DNA from: JASHVB01 sp035508435
GTDB taxonomy: Bacteria > Pseudomonadota > Alphaproteobacteria > Acetobacterales > Acetobacteraceae
Reading direction: 5' to 3'
Assembly: GCA_035508435.1 (NCBI GenBank)
Contig: DATJNA010000228.1
Span: 11,302-75,301, forward strand
DNA: 64,000 bases
Made by a program: the position numbers and the translations under genes. Of the stretch, positions 27,641-36,066 are shown in pieces. The stretch's first letter is position 1, and every line of letters begins with the position of its first letter. Under the pieces are notes generated by a model that did no database searches, was not told where the DNA came from, and worked only from the letters and a program-made list of their open reading frames with translations.

Positions 27641-28927
27641 ATGGCCAGCGTCGAAGCGGCGGCGATCCACGTAGCGGTGACCGCGCAACGCCCCTTCGCA
27701 GCCGGCTTGTTCGACCAATTGCGCCGGGACGGGTTGGATGCACCGGGCGTGACGCGCGATCCTTACGGCCCCGGCGAGCAACGCGCACATGCGAGCGTTG
27801 CGGCTGCCGCGCAATCGCTCGGGTTGGCGCTGGAACGTGATGCCGGCGCCAATCTCTATATGACCCGTGCGGGGCTTGACGGTGCTGCGCCACGAGTGGT
27901 GATCGGCTCGCATCTGGACTCGGTGCCGCATGGTGGCAATTTCGATGGCGCGGCCGGCGTGGTGGCCGGGCTCGTCGCGCTGTCGGCGCTGGCTGCGCTC
28001 GGGCTGACGCCGGCCTGCGATATCACCGTGATGGGCATCCGCGCCGAGGAGAGCATCTGGTTCCAGGTCTCGTATATCGGCAGCCGCGGCGCGCTGGGCG
28101 TGCTGCCGGACGGCGCACTGGACGTGCGGCGCATCGACACCGGCCGGACGCTGGCCGAGCATATCGCCGACTGTGGCGGCGATGCCGCGGCGCTGCGAGC
28201 GGGACGGCGATTCCTCGATCCGCGCCAGTTGCGGGCTTATCTGGAACTGCATATCGAACAAGCGCCAAGCCTGATGGAAGCCGGCAGGCCGGTGGCGATC
28301 TGCACCGGCATTCCGGGAAACTTCCGTTATCCCGATGCCCGGATCGAGGGCAGCCACGACCATGTTGGCCTGCCGCGCCGATTCCGCCGCGATGCCGCGA
28401 TGGCGGGCGCGGAGTTCGCCATGGCTGTCGACCGGCTATGGGAGCAATACGATGCGCGCGGCATCCCGATGGCCGCGACCATCGGCCGCTTCCACACCGA
28501 CCCCGCAGCGCACGGCCTGACCATCGTGCCCGGTGCGTTCCATTTCAGCCTGGATGTGCGGGCTTATGATGAAGCGGTGCTGGTCGAACTCGACGCCGCG
28601 GTGGACGCGATCATCGCCGGCATAGAGCAATGCCGCGGCGTCAGGTTCCATCGCGGCGCCAAGGCGCGGGCCGCGGTCGGGGTGGTGGATCCGGCGATCC
28701 GCGCCGCGTTGACGGAGGCTGCGGCGGCGGTCGGCATCCCGACGATTGACCTGGGCAGCCCGGCCTCGCACGACGCCGCGGCGTTCGCGGCCTGCGGCGT
28801 GCCGATGGGCATGATCTTCGTCCGCAACGCCAACGGCAGCCATAACCCGAGCGAGACAATGACGCTGGAGGACTTCCTCGACGGAACAACGGTGCTGACC
28901 CGTTGGCTCGCCGAAAAGTTGTGCTAG
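27641..28927 (+). CDS. Zn-dependent amidase: allantoate amidohydrolase / N-carbamoyl-amino-acid hydrolase family
   Basis: 428-residue M20-type hydrolase that cleaves ureido groups (allantoate, N-carbamoyl-L-amino acids or ureidoglycine). The binuclear metal site is visible: GSHLDSVPHGGNFDGAAG (His, Asp), IRAEESIWF (Glu-Glu), and YLELHIEQAPSLMEAG (His). The C-terminal ligand region is GSPASHDAAAFAACG. The ATG at 27641 has GGAG six bases upstream; an ATG at 27629 is in frame but has a weaker site. The family member cannot be resolved by eye. No purine or hydantoin genes are next to it. Confidence 0.9.
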   Translation: MASVEAAAIHVAVTAQRPFAAGLFDQLRRDGLDAPGVTRDPYGPGEQRAHASVAAAAQSLGLALERDAGANLYMTRAGLDGAAPRVVIGSHLDSVPHGGNFDGAAGVVAGLVALSALAALGLTPACDITVMGIRAEESIWFQVSYIGSRGALGVLPDGALDVRRIDTGRTLAEHIADCGGDAAALRAGRRFLDPRQLRAYLELHIEQAPSLMEAGRPVAICTGIPGNFRYPDARIEGSHDHVGLPRRFRRDAAMAGAEFAMAVDRLWEQYDARGIPMAATIGRFHTDPAAHGLTIVPGAFHFSLDVRAYDEAVLVELDAAVDAIIAGIEQCRGVRFHRGAKARAAVGVVDPAIRAALTEAAAAVGIPTIDLGSPASHDAAAFAACGVPMGMIFVRNANGSHNPSETMTLEDFLDGTTVLTRWLAEKLC

Positions 28928-28951
28928 ACGCGACCACACGCGCGAGTATGG

Positions 28952-30055
28952 TTGACTTATGGCAATCCGTTACGCCGTCTGAACCCAGTGGTTGCGACCG
29001 CTCCAGCTCGAGCCGGGGAGGGGACGATCCTGCTGCCGGGGTCGCCTCGGCGCCTGTGGTTCGCCGCCTCCGTCTATCTTGCCTGCGCCGGCGTGTTCCT
29101 GGCCGACCTGTTCTACGATATCCCGTGGGCGTCGGGTGTCTTCTACATGCCGCTGGTCTGCACCGCGGTGTGCTATCGCGATCCACGCTGGGCGTGGTGG
29201 CTCGCCGCCGGTGCGATTGGCATGGTATTGCTCGGCTTCGTATTCCCGGTGGTCAATTTCAGCCCGCTATCCGTGGTTAACCCGGCGCTCTCGATCGCGG
29301 CCATCCTGGCGACGGCAGGCTTGGTGCGGATCGAGCGCGACACGCACAACCGGCTGGCCCGTGAGACCCTGCGGGTGCAGGCAGCCAGTCGGCTGAAGAC
29401 GCAGATCCTCGCCAATGTGAGCGACGAACTGCGCGCCCCGGTAGACGCCATTATCGGTTTTTCCAACACGCTTGCGCCCGATGTCGGACCGGAGAAGCGT
29501 CAGGTGCTGGAGCACCTGCGCTCGTCGGCCGAGCGCCTGTCGATGACGATCGAGAACTTACTCGATCTCGCCACGGTGACCGACCGGACGCTGCGGCTGG
29601 AAACCCTTGATGTCGGCGCGATCGTGCGCGATGCGGTGGATGCGGTGCGGCACGCCGCGGCGGAGAAGCATATTTGGCTGGAATCCGTGACCGAGCGGAC
29701 GGTGGCGCAAGCGACCGGCGACGCCTGGGCACTGCGGCGCATCGTCGACAACCTGATCAACAACGCACTTAAATTCACGCCAGGCAGCGGCCATGTCAGG
29801 GTAGCTACCGAAGCCGCGCCTGGCCACGTAGTGATCGTGGTCGAGGACAGCGGACCAGGCATTCCGCCCGGCCTGCTGTGCCAGCTTGGACAACCGTTCC
29901 TGCGGGCCAGCATCGATGGCGGTGCGCCGCGGCCGGGGCTGGGCAATGGACTGGCACTTTGCGCAAAGCTGGCTGACGCCATGGCTGGTACCCTGACCTT
30001 CTCCAGTGAGCCGGGTCAGGGTACCAGCGTCCGGCTCGGTCTGCCCGTCGGTTGA
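28952..30055 (+). CDS. membrane sensor histidine-kinase-like protein lacking the phospho-accepting His
   Basis: About 367 residues. Four N-terminal transmembrane helices (about 35-125) are followed by a DHp region and a complete HATPase_c domain: N box DNLINNALKFTP, G1 VEDSGPGIPPG and a G2-like GLGNGLALC. The H box reads ANVSDELRAPVDAIIGFS. Residue 158 (29423-29425, GAC) is Asp where kinases have His, so ordinary autophosphorylation cannot occur. It may be a pseudokinase or work through another residue. The start is uncertain: TTG at 28952 gives the longest frame, with no ATG in frame nearby. It is the last gene before a convergent one; no response regulator is adjacent. Confidence 0.8.
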   Translation: MTYGNPLRRLNPVVATAPARAGEGTILLPGSPRRLWFAASVYLACAGVFLADLFYDIPWASGVFYMPLVCTAVCYRDPRWAWWLAAGAIGMVLLGFVFPVVNFSPLSVVNPALSIAAILATAGLVRIERDTHNRLARETLRVQAASRLKTQILANVSDELRAPVDAIIGFSNTLAPDVGPEKRQVLEHLRSSAERLSMTIENLLDLATVTDRTLRLETLDVGAIVRDAVDAVRHAAAEKHIWLESVTERTVAQATGDAWALRRIVDNLINNALKFTPGSGHVRVATEAAPGHVVIVVEDSGPGIPPGLLCQLGQPFLRASIDGGAPRPGLGNGLALCAKLADAMAGTLTFSSEPGQGTSVRLGLPVG

Positions 30056-30081
30056 GGTGCCCCGCGTTTTGGCCCGCTGGC

Positions 30082-30282
30082 CTATGCGGCGGTCCGCGAT
30101 GCCTCGCCGGTTGGGAAGTTGGGCGGGGCGCCATGTTGCTCCAGGCTTGCGAGCTCGGCTCGTGCCTGGGCGAGCAAGGTTTCCACCATCGTCCGCTGCC
30201 GCCCGTCGAGCCGGCCGGCCAGTAGCAGCGTCTCAAAACGCTCGACGTTTTCCCTGGCGACGTAGCTTAGATGGTTGTTCAT
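30082..30282 (-). CDS. small conserved-looking protein, unknown function
   Basis: 66 residues starting MNNHLSYVARENVERF. It is mostly helical (two amphipathic helices; the second is RTMVETLLAQARAELASLE). GGAG lies just upstream of the ATG at 30282. It ends 26 bases from the stop of the convergent kinase-like gene. Small proteins of this look (N-terminal YVARENV...) occur in Rhodospirillales genomes; I recognise the pattern but not a function. Probably real but could be an annotation artefact. Confidence 0.5.
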   Translation of the reverse strand: MNNHLSYVARENVERFETLLLAGRLDGRQRTMVETLLAQARAELASLEQHGAPPNFPTGEASRTAA

Positions 30283-30357
30283 GGCTCCACCCGGTTGGTC
30301 GCGCCATCGTGAGTTGTAGTGAATAATGTTTCCTCGTGCAATAGCATATATGATCGG

Positions 30358-31623
30358 CTATGTGCCGACCCCGACAGAGGGTGGCCGCGCCACAACGGCT
30401 GCCAGGATTGCCACGGCGGACAGGCCGGCAAAGCACTCCAACGACAGATCATAGCTGCCGGTACGGTCGCGCAGCACCCCCGACAACACCGGCCCGACCG
30501 CTTGCGCCAGGACCTGGCCGGTGAGCGCGAGGCCGCGGACCGCGCCGAAGCTGCGTCGACCGTAATAGTCGGCCCATACGATCGGCAGCATGGTCAGCAA
30601 GCCGCCAATGCCCATCCCGAACAGTACCGCGGCGAGATAGGCGCGCGGTGGAGCGTGAATGCTCAGCATGGTCAGCGTGCCAGCAAGCTGCAGCAGTGCG
30701 GCCAACGCCAACGCGAAGCGCACTGGCGCGGTGCGCGGAAAGAAGCCGAAGGCCAGGCTGCCGATGCCGGAGGCGAAGGAGAAGGTGCTGACCACTGTCG
30801 CCGCGACCTCTGGCGAGAGGCCGCGCTCTACCAGGAAGGGTGCCTGGTGCAGGCTGACACCGGCCTGCACCGGATAGGCGAACAAGGTGAACAGGGAGAC
30901 CAGCCAGAAGGCCCTGGTGCGCAGGGCCTCGGCGCGGGTGAAGGCGGGATCCGCGACCGGCGCCGCGGTCTCGACGGGGAGTGCCGTGCGGCGGTCGGGG
31001 AGCAAGCCGATGTCCTCGGGTGTGCCCACCAGCAGCAACCAGATTGGGATGAAGCCGACGGCGAGCACGGCGGCGCCGACGGCGAGCCATCCGGTGCGCC
31101 AGCCGCCATGGGCGATGCCAAAGGCCGCGATGAGCGGCAGGAGGACCAGTCCAACCATCTGGGCAACGGTCGCGATCGCAGTGGTGAGCGTGCGGCGAGC
31201 CACGAACCAGTTGTTCACCGCGCCGTAAATGCCGAGGTCGAACGGACCGGCGAAATTCATCCGTGCGATGCAGAACAGGAGGTAGAAGCCCAGCAGCGAG
31301 GCAGTGAGCGACAGCGCGGTGTCGGCGAGGCCGGTGAGCAATACGGCGCAGCACAGCACGACACGAGCGCCCTGGCGGTCCAGGAAGCGGCCCAGCGGCG
31401 GCGCGAGGACCGCGGCAAGCACGCCGCCGAGCGAGACAGCTCCGGCGATGGCGGTGCGGGACCAGCCAAAATGCCGCGTCATTGGCTCGACGAAGATGGT
31501 GAGGGTGGAAACGGCACCGCCCTGGCGGGAGAAACCGGCGCAGCAGACGCAGCCGAGAACCACCCAGCCGTAGAAGAAGGGCAGGCGGCGGCTGAGCAAG
31601 AGCGGGATGGCGCGGGCGGTCAT
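30358..31623 (-). CDS. MFS transporter (monocarboxylate/oxalate-formate-like)
   Basis: 421-residue major facilitator with 12 predicted helices. N-terminal features YGWVVLGCVCCAGFSRQGG and PMTRHFGWSRTAIAG, and the loop LGRFLDRQGARVVL, match the oxalate/formate and monocarboxylate porter families. The second half carries YYGRRSFGAVRGLALTGQ. ATG 31623 has a GGA nearby; a TTG at 31632 would add three residues. The neighbours give no hint about the substrate. Confidence 0.87.
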   Translation of the reverse strand: MTARAIPLLLSRRLPFFYGWVVLGCVCCAGFSRQGGAVSTLTIFVEPMTRHFGWSRTAIAGAVSLGGVLAAVLAPPLGRFLDRQGARVVLCCAVLLTGLADTALSLTASLLGFYLLFCIARMNFAGPFDLGIYGAVNNWFVARRTLTTAIATVAQMVGLVLLPLIAAFGIAHGGWRTGWLAVGAAVLAVGFIPIWLLLVGTPEDIGLLPDRRTALPVETAAPVADPAFTRAEALRTRAFWLVSLFTLFAYPVQAGVSLHQAPFLVERGLSPEVAATVVSTFSFASGIGSLAFGFFPRTAPVRFALALAALLQLAGTLTMLSIHAPPRAYLAAVLFGMGIGGLLTMLPIVWADYYGRRSFGAVRGLALTGQVLAQAVGPVLSGVLRDRTGSYDLSLECFAGLSAVAILAAVVARPPSVGVGT

Positions 31624-31887
31624 AGTTTCCAACGGCCGGGGCTGGGTCTGTGTCTTCCGTTATTGCGGCAGACGAAGCAATGCAGCGGGGAGGAAAGCAC
31701 GCGGCGCGACGGGTTTGCGAGGTGAGGCGTGAAGCCCGGCAGCGGCAATCTGGGCGCAGGCCGGGCGCCGGGCCGCGGCATCGGAGACTATGTCGCCTCG
31801 GCCACCATCGAAGCGCGTAGCCGCCGGCCGCGTGATGGTGCCCGGTCCCGGGCGGCGCGGCGCGTGGCCCCCTCCCCCGATGAGCCA

Positions 31888-32187
31888 TCAGGGGCGGGCC
31901 TCGAGGATCATGTTGAGCGGCGTATCCGTTGCCTGGCGGACCTGACTGAATCCACCCTCGCGGACGACAGACGCCAGGCGGGCGAAGCCGGGCTGCCCGC
32001 CCAGGGCGAGACCGACGTGCTGGTCGAGTGAGGTGGGAACGCAGAGCATGGTGGAAGTCGCGCAGGAAAGTCGGGCCATCGGATTGAGGTTGTCCTCCAA
32101 CCGGTCGGCGGCTTGCGGCCCTACGATCATTCAATGGCCATCCGGCTTGAGCGTCTGGCGCACATGCCTCGCCGGAGGACGCTATGA
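31888..32187 (-). pseudogene. remnant of a class I SAM-dependent methyltransferase
   Basis: The minus strand reads DRLEDNLNPMARLS and, at its end, SVVREGGFSQVRQATDTPLN then MILEARP, a recognisable C-terminus of a class I SAM-dependent methyltransferase. Upstream in the same frame the text continues HVRQTLKPDGH, then a TGA where the family has Trp (TGG), then MIVGP. A further in-frame TAG follows a few codons earlier. The N-terminal catalytic part is absent. Decay by at least two stops plus truncation is seen directly; the family match is from recognition. A short ORF of 80 codons (31888-32130) survives but is unlikely to be a functional protein. Confidence 0.75.
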
Positions 32188-32204
32188 GCGACGGATGCCG
32201 GGAG

Positions 32205-33104
32205 CTACGTGTCCCCGCCGGGCTTGCGCAGCTTGTCGATCAGGCCGTCGAGCCGGGCGGTAAAAACATCGACGGAATAGCCAAGCAGGAAGGCAATTAG
32301 GAGCGGTGGCAGGGACAGGCTGGTCGGGACCAGCGAGGTGAAGATGCCGATCACGGCGCCGGCGATGATCGCGGTGGTGTAGCGGGCGCTGCCAAGCGAT
32401 GCGAACCGTCGGCCCGCACCAGGCACGCGGCCGCGCAGGTCGCACAGGCCGGCGCCGAGCAAGGCGTAGAGGAGCGGGAACAGATAGGTGGAGATCGCGC
32501 CGCCGACGTCTTTGTAGGACGTGCACTTCTCTTGGGAAAAATCCCGCAGCGCCTGATAGAGCTCGATCTGATAGGCGCCGGCCTCGACGATCGTCTTGCC
32601 GGTGGTGCGGGGATCGACGCCGGTGTGATCGAATTTCGTCGACGTGCCGTCCTTCGGCTTCAGGTTTTGCAGCAGCGCGTCCGACCAGGGAAGGTGCCCG
32701 TCCGGAGTATCCAACGTACCTCCCACGCCTAGCGTGCTGACATATTCAACGGCAAGCAGCCGATGCACCTCGTCGATGATGATGGCCGTGTTGCGGGCGA
32801 ATTCGACCAGATTTGAGAATACGCCCGGTGGAATCGACTCGTCGTTCGGCGCCCGGTGGGAGTCGTAGTAGTGCAGATCGGCGGAAAGTTTCAGTGCCGT
32901 CGCATTCTGTGCTTCGATGAGTGCATCCACGCGATCCGCGATCGTGCTCATCATGAACAGCAGCATTGCCGCAATGGCGAGCGCGAAGGCAAAGGCGCCC
33001 GCACCCCATTCGAGCCACAAGTGCGGCCGCACCGGGCCACGACGAGGCGGCTCCGCAGTATGAGCATCGAGCGATGCCGGCTGGGTCTTGAACATGGCAC
33101 TCAC
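32205..33104 (-). CDS. hypothetical membrane protein with three or four transmembrane segments
   Basis: 299 residues, not recognised. There is a basic N-terminus, then a transmembrane helix at about 33-52 (AGAFAFALAIAAMLLFMM). A soluble, mostly periplasmic region of about 150 residues follows, then helices near 207-222 (YLFPLLYALLGAGL) and 245-280 (TTAIIAGAVIGIFTSLVP, PPLLIAFLLGYSVDVF). The middle region holds LHYYDSHRAP and conserved-looking Asp/Glu residues. The start is GTG at 33104, five bases after GGGAGG. It sits between a decayed methyltransferase and a chemoreceptor. Function unknown. Confidence 0.7.
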   Translation of the reverse strand: MSAMFKTQPASLDAHTAEPPRRGPVRPHLWLEWGAGAFAFALAIAAMLLFMMSTIADRVDALIEAQNATALKLSADLHYYDSHRAPNDESIPPGVFSNLVEFARNTAIIIDEVHRLLAVEYVSTLGVGGTLDTPDGHLPWSDALLQNLKPKDGTSTKFDHTGVDPRTTGKTIVEAGAYQIELYQALRDFSQEKCTSYKDVGGAISTYLFPLLYALLGAGLCDLRGRVPGAGRRFASLGSARYTTAIIAGAVIGIFTSLVPTSLSLPPLLIAFLLGYSVDVFTARLDGLIDKLRKPGGDT

Positions 33105-33350
33105 CCGAACCTCCCGCGGTCAGCAGTGGCAAAGGCGTCCGCGCACAGTCTCGACCAGAGGATCGCCGCTTGAAGTGTTGCAGGTCACAGGTAACGAAGA
33201 ATGTTCGGCGAGAGCGGTACTGTCCCGACTTCCGAAGGTGCGGCGCCGGGGCTGGACCATAGCGCAGCGGGACGCCGAACAAAAGAATGATTGACCGACC
33301 ATGAACAAAATAATAACAGGCAGGAACTCGTTTTCCGACTGAAGTCACCT

Positions 33351-35123
33351 TCATCCTCGCGTCGTCGCCGGCGAGGCGCTCATATTGGCCTCATTCGCCC
33401 GTGTCGTCCCGTATTTGCCTCGTTCGCCGGTGTCGTCTTGCACGGCAACCAGGAACCGATCCACTTCGGTCCTTAGCGTCTCGGCTTCCTGGCCGATCGC
33501 TGTTGAGCCGGCCATGACATCCTTGCTGGCGGCGGCCGCGCCATTGGCAACGGCGACCACCTCGGCCATGGCACGGGCGGTATCGGCGGTGGCCGTGGAC
33601 ACTATCTGCACGCTGTCCGCGATCTCGCGTGTTGTCGCGCTTTGCTGCTCCACCGCCGCAGATATCGCCGCCGATACCTCATCCAGTTTGCCAACGATCA
33701 GGCGTATCTCGTCCGTCGCGCCGACGGCCTCGCCGGTGGCGGTGCGCACCATATCAATCTGCGAGCTGATCTCCACTGTCGCCTTGGAGGTCTGCGATGC
33801 CAGGGCCTTCACCTCACCGGCGACGACGGCGAAACCCTTGCCGGCATCGCCGGCGCGCGCCGCCTCGATGGTCGCATTCAGAGCCAGCAGGTTGGTCTGC
33901 CCGGCGATCTCACTGATCAGGCGAACCACGTCGCCGATCCGCGTGGTTGCTTCGGTCAGGGTTTGCATCGTGGCATGGCTTCTCGTTGCCCGCTCCACCG
34001 CCTGACGCGACACTTCGGCAGCGGTCGCGACCTGGCGCGAAATCTCGCCCACACTCGAGGTCAATTGCTCGACTGCCGCCGCCACCGTGGTGAGGTCCCG
34101 CGACGATTTGGCGGTGCCCGTCGAAGTTTCGCTCGCCTTCTCATGCACGGCATGCGTTGCCTGCTGCATGGTCTGCGAGGCCCGACGCATCGTCTCGGCG
34201 GCGTTGGCCAAGGATGTCATGACGCCGGATATCGACGTGCCGAAATCCTGGGTATGGCGCTCGATTGCTGCCTGCCGCTGTTCGCGGGCGGCGCGTGTCG
34301 CCTCGGCCGCGGCAGCGAGTTGGTCGGCACGAATCATCCCGTTTTTGAATACTTCCACTGTGCGGGCCATTTCGCCAATTTCGTCGCTACGCTGTTGCTC
34401 GCCGATGTCGACCGAAAGTTGGCCCTGTGCCAGGCTGTCCATCGCCTTCGTCAATGAACGGACCGGCTTCGAGATGCGGCGGGCAAGCCTCATGCTTACA
34501 CCGAAGCAGCCGATGATGATCAACCCGGCGACCGCCAGCGACTCGAGCCGCCGACGTGCCGTGTTCCGTTGGGTTTCGATGTAGGTCCGCCGCATTCCCT
34601 CGGCATTGGCGTCGGCTCGCGCCGACAGCAGTCTCGTCAGCTTGCCGTAGTCCTGCACGACATTCGTGACGAAGATGGTCGCAGTGCTGGTATCATCGGT
34701 GACGAAGCCGAGGACCGTGTTGGAAAATTTCACATAAGAGTCCAGCGTCGCCTTTATGGCTGCGAGGTCAGCGTCCTTGGCACCCGCGGCACGCAAGAAC
34801 AGTACGTAGGAAAACTTGGCGGCCAGATCGGCGGCGCCATGATCGAGTTGTTCCGCTTCCCGGGTGATCTTCTGCTTATCGCTTTCCTTGCTGGCGGTGA
34901 CAACCAGGCCAAGCAGTTCGGCATGGTAGTTGGCGAGCGAGTTTGTCAGCCCAAGTAGGTTCTGTTGGTCGATGCCGACATTGTTGACAGTGGAGAGCGC
35001 CCGCTGTTGCTCGCTGGCGAGTGAGGCAAACAGCAAAATGACTATGGCCATCCCAAGCAGGAAGGTGGCAGGGATCAAGAAGATCTTCTGCCCAATCGTG
35101 CCGGTCCATCGCAATCCGCGCAT
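33351..35123 (-). CDS. methyl-accepting chemotaxis protein
   Basis: 590-residue transmembrane chemoreceptor. There is one transmembrane helix at 12-34 and a periplasmic four-helix-like sensor region to about 190. A second transmembrane helix at 192-210 (LAVAGLIIIGCFGVSM) comes next, then a HAMP linker (RRISKPVRSLTKAMDSLAQG), methylation helices and the signalling hairpin EIAGQTNLLALNATIEAARA. It should form trimers of dimers and control CheA through CheW, encoded elsewhere. The start ATG 35123 follows GGAGAATGCC. The Cache protein at 35261 lies just upstream and may be a partner. Confidence 0.93.
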   Translation of the reverse strand: MRGLRWTGTIGQKIFLIPATFLLGMAIVILLFASLASEQQRALSTVNNVGIDQQNLLGLTNSLANYHAELLGLVVTASKESDKQKITREAEQLDHGAADLAAKFSYVLFLRAAGAKDADLAAIKATLDSYVKFSNTVLGFVTDDTSTATIFVTNVVQDYGKLTRLLSARADANAEGMRRTYIETQRNTARRRLESLAVAGLIIIGCFGVSMRLARRISKPVRSLTKAMDSLAQGQLSVDIGEQQRSDEIGEMARTVEVFKNGMIRADQLAAAAEATRAAREQRQAAIERHTQDFGTSISGVMTSLANAAETMRRASQTMQQATHAVHEKASETSTGTAKSSRDLTTVAAAVEQLTSSVGEISRQVATAAEVSRQAVERATRSHATMQTLTEATTRIGDVVRLISEIAGQTNLLALNATIEAARAGDAGKGFAVVAGEVKALASQTSKATVEISSQIDMVRTATGEAVGATDEIRLIVGKLDEVSAAISAAVEQQSATTREIADSVQIVSTATADTARAMAEVVAVANGAAAASKDVMAGSTAIGQEAETLRTEVDRFLVAVQDDTGERGKYGTTRANEANMSASPATTRG

Positions 35124-35260
35124 GGCATTCTCCAGACCCGCAGAGCCATCTGCGTTTTGTCGTTACCGCGCGGCCGACGCCAGACACCAGGATCTCCGAC
35201 CGATCCCCGACGCTAGCTAACGCGCTATCGCCGTTGGTCGCGCCGAGCAACCGCGTTCGC

Positions 35261-35716
35261 CTATTGATAGACGCCGACCCCACAGGTGTAATCGCCATAG
35301 GCGCCCACGTAACTCGACTTCGGCATGATCTTTTTGGTGACCGGATCCACCCACTTGAAATCCACCCATCCGGTCGACCCCGAATGGGCGATCTTCAGGA
35401 TATCCAAGGCAAACGCCTTGCCGTCCGCATCGCGGAGCTGCGTCGCGTCGACGCCGATCAGTTTTGCATTGGCGCCATTGCCTGTGGTTATGCCGTTTGC
35501 GTCGTAACAGAAGATGTAGAGGTCACGATCGACAAAGCCGCCGTTCTTGTCGGTGACCGCAGCCATTGTCGCCGGGCCGCCATGCTGGTCGAAGTAAGCC
35601 TTGCCCTTGTTCCAGAGCGCGATCGCCTCGTCCCGCGTGCCGCGATCGCCAGCGGCGGCGACCGTGCTGATCAGGATTCCCACAAGTGCGGTTGCGAACA
35701 TGGCGCGCGAGGTCAT
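35261..35716 (-). CDS. secreted single Cache-domain protein
   Basis: 151-residue periplasmic protein. A signal peptide (MTSRAMFATALVGILISTVAAAG) is followed by one Cache-type sensor domain: EAIALWNKGKAYFDQHGG, DLYIFCYDANG, and GWVDFKWVDPVTKKIMPK near the end. Free Cache proteins are usually partners of nearby chemoreceptors or kinases; the chemoreceptor at 33351 lies just downstream on the same strand. ATG 35716 follows GGGGA. The frame is open upstream to 36049, without coding character. Confidence 0.85.
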   Translation of the reverse strand: MTSRAMFATALVGILISTVAAAGDRGTRDEAIALWNKGKAYFDQHGGPATMAAVTDKNGGFVDRDLYIFCYDANGITTGNGANAKLIGVDATQLRDADGKAFALDILKIAHSGSTGWVDFKWVDPVTKKIMPKSSYVGAYGDYTCGVGVYQ

Positions 35717-36066
35717 GATATGATTCCCCAACAATTGCTCCACGACGAAGCGAATTATTACTATGCGGCTTCTGGTTAACATTCCGTGAAGCGGATGCCG
35801 TTCGCCGGCGCTCCGGCCGCCGACATCGATGGCTCGACGCGATTCGCTGCCATTGCGGCGGCCGCGCCGCTGTTGCGCGGGCCGCGTCATTGGCGAGCTG
35901 CCGGTTGCGTGGCGTGCCGCCGATTGGCTGGCGAGCCACCCCGAACGATCGATATCAGTCGGACCCGCCAGGTGCGCCATCGCCGGGGCAGCATCGGCTG
36001 GGCCTGCGGTGATACCAGAGAGCAATGCCGCTCGCCCGCCTCGCCGCAACCGTCTACCCTGGGCGA

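Noticed and set aside
27386..28363. Minus-strand open frame of 325 codons with GDGSDV repeats
   Set aside because: Opposite to the Zn-amidase gene; the repeats come from a 24-bp DNA tandem repeat, not from a conserved protein.
30319..31725. 468-codon plus-strand open frame across the MFS gene
   Set aside because: Gln/Gly/Ala-rich antisense translation without motifs; the MFS gene on the other strand is clearly real.
34138..34210. Possible tRNA-like or repeat signal in the chemoreceptor
   Set aside because: Only the repetitive Ala/Ser codons of the coiled coil; no cloverleaf.
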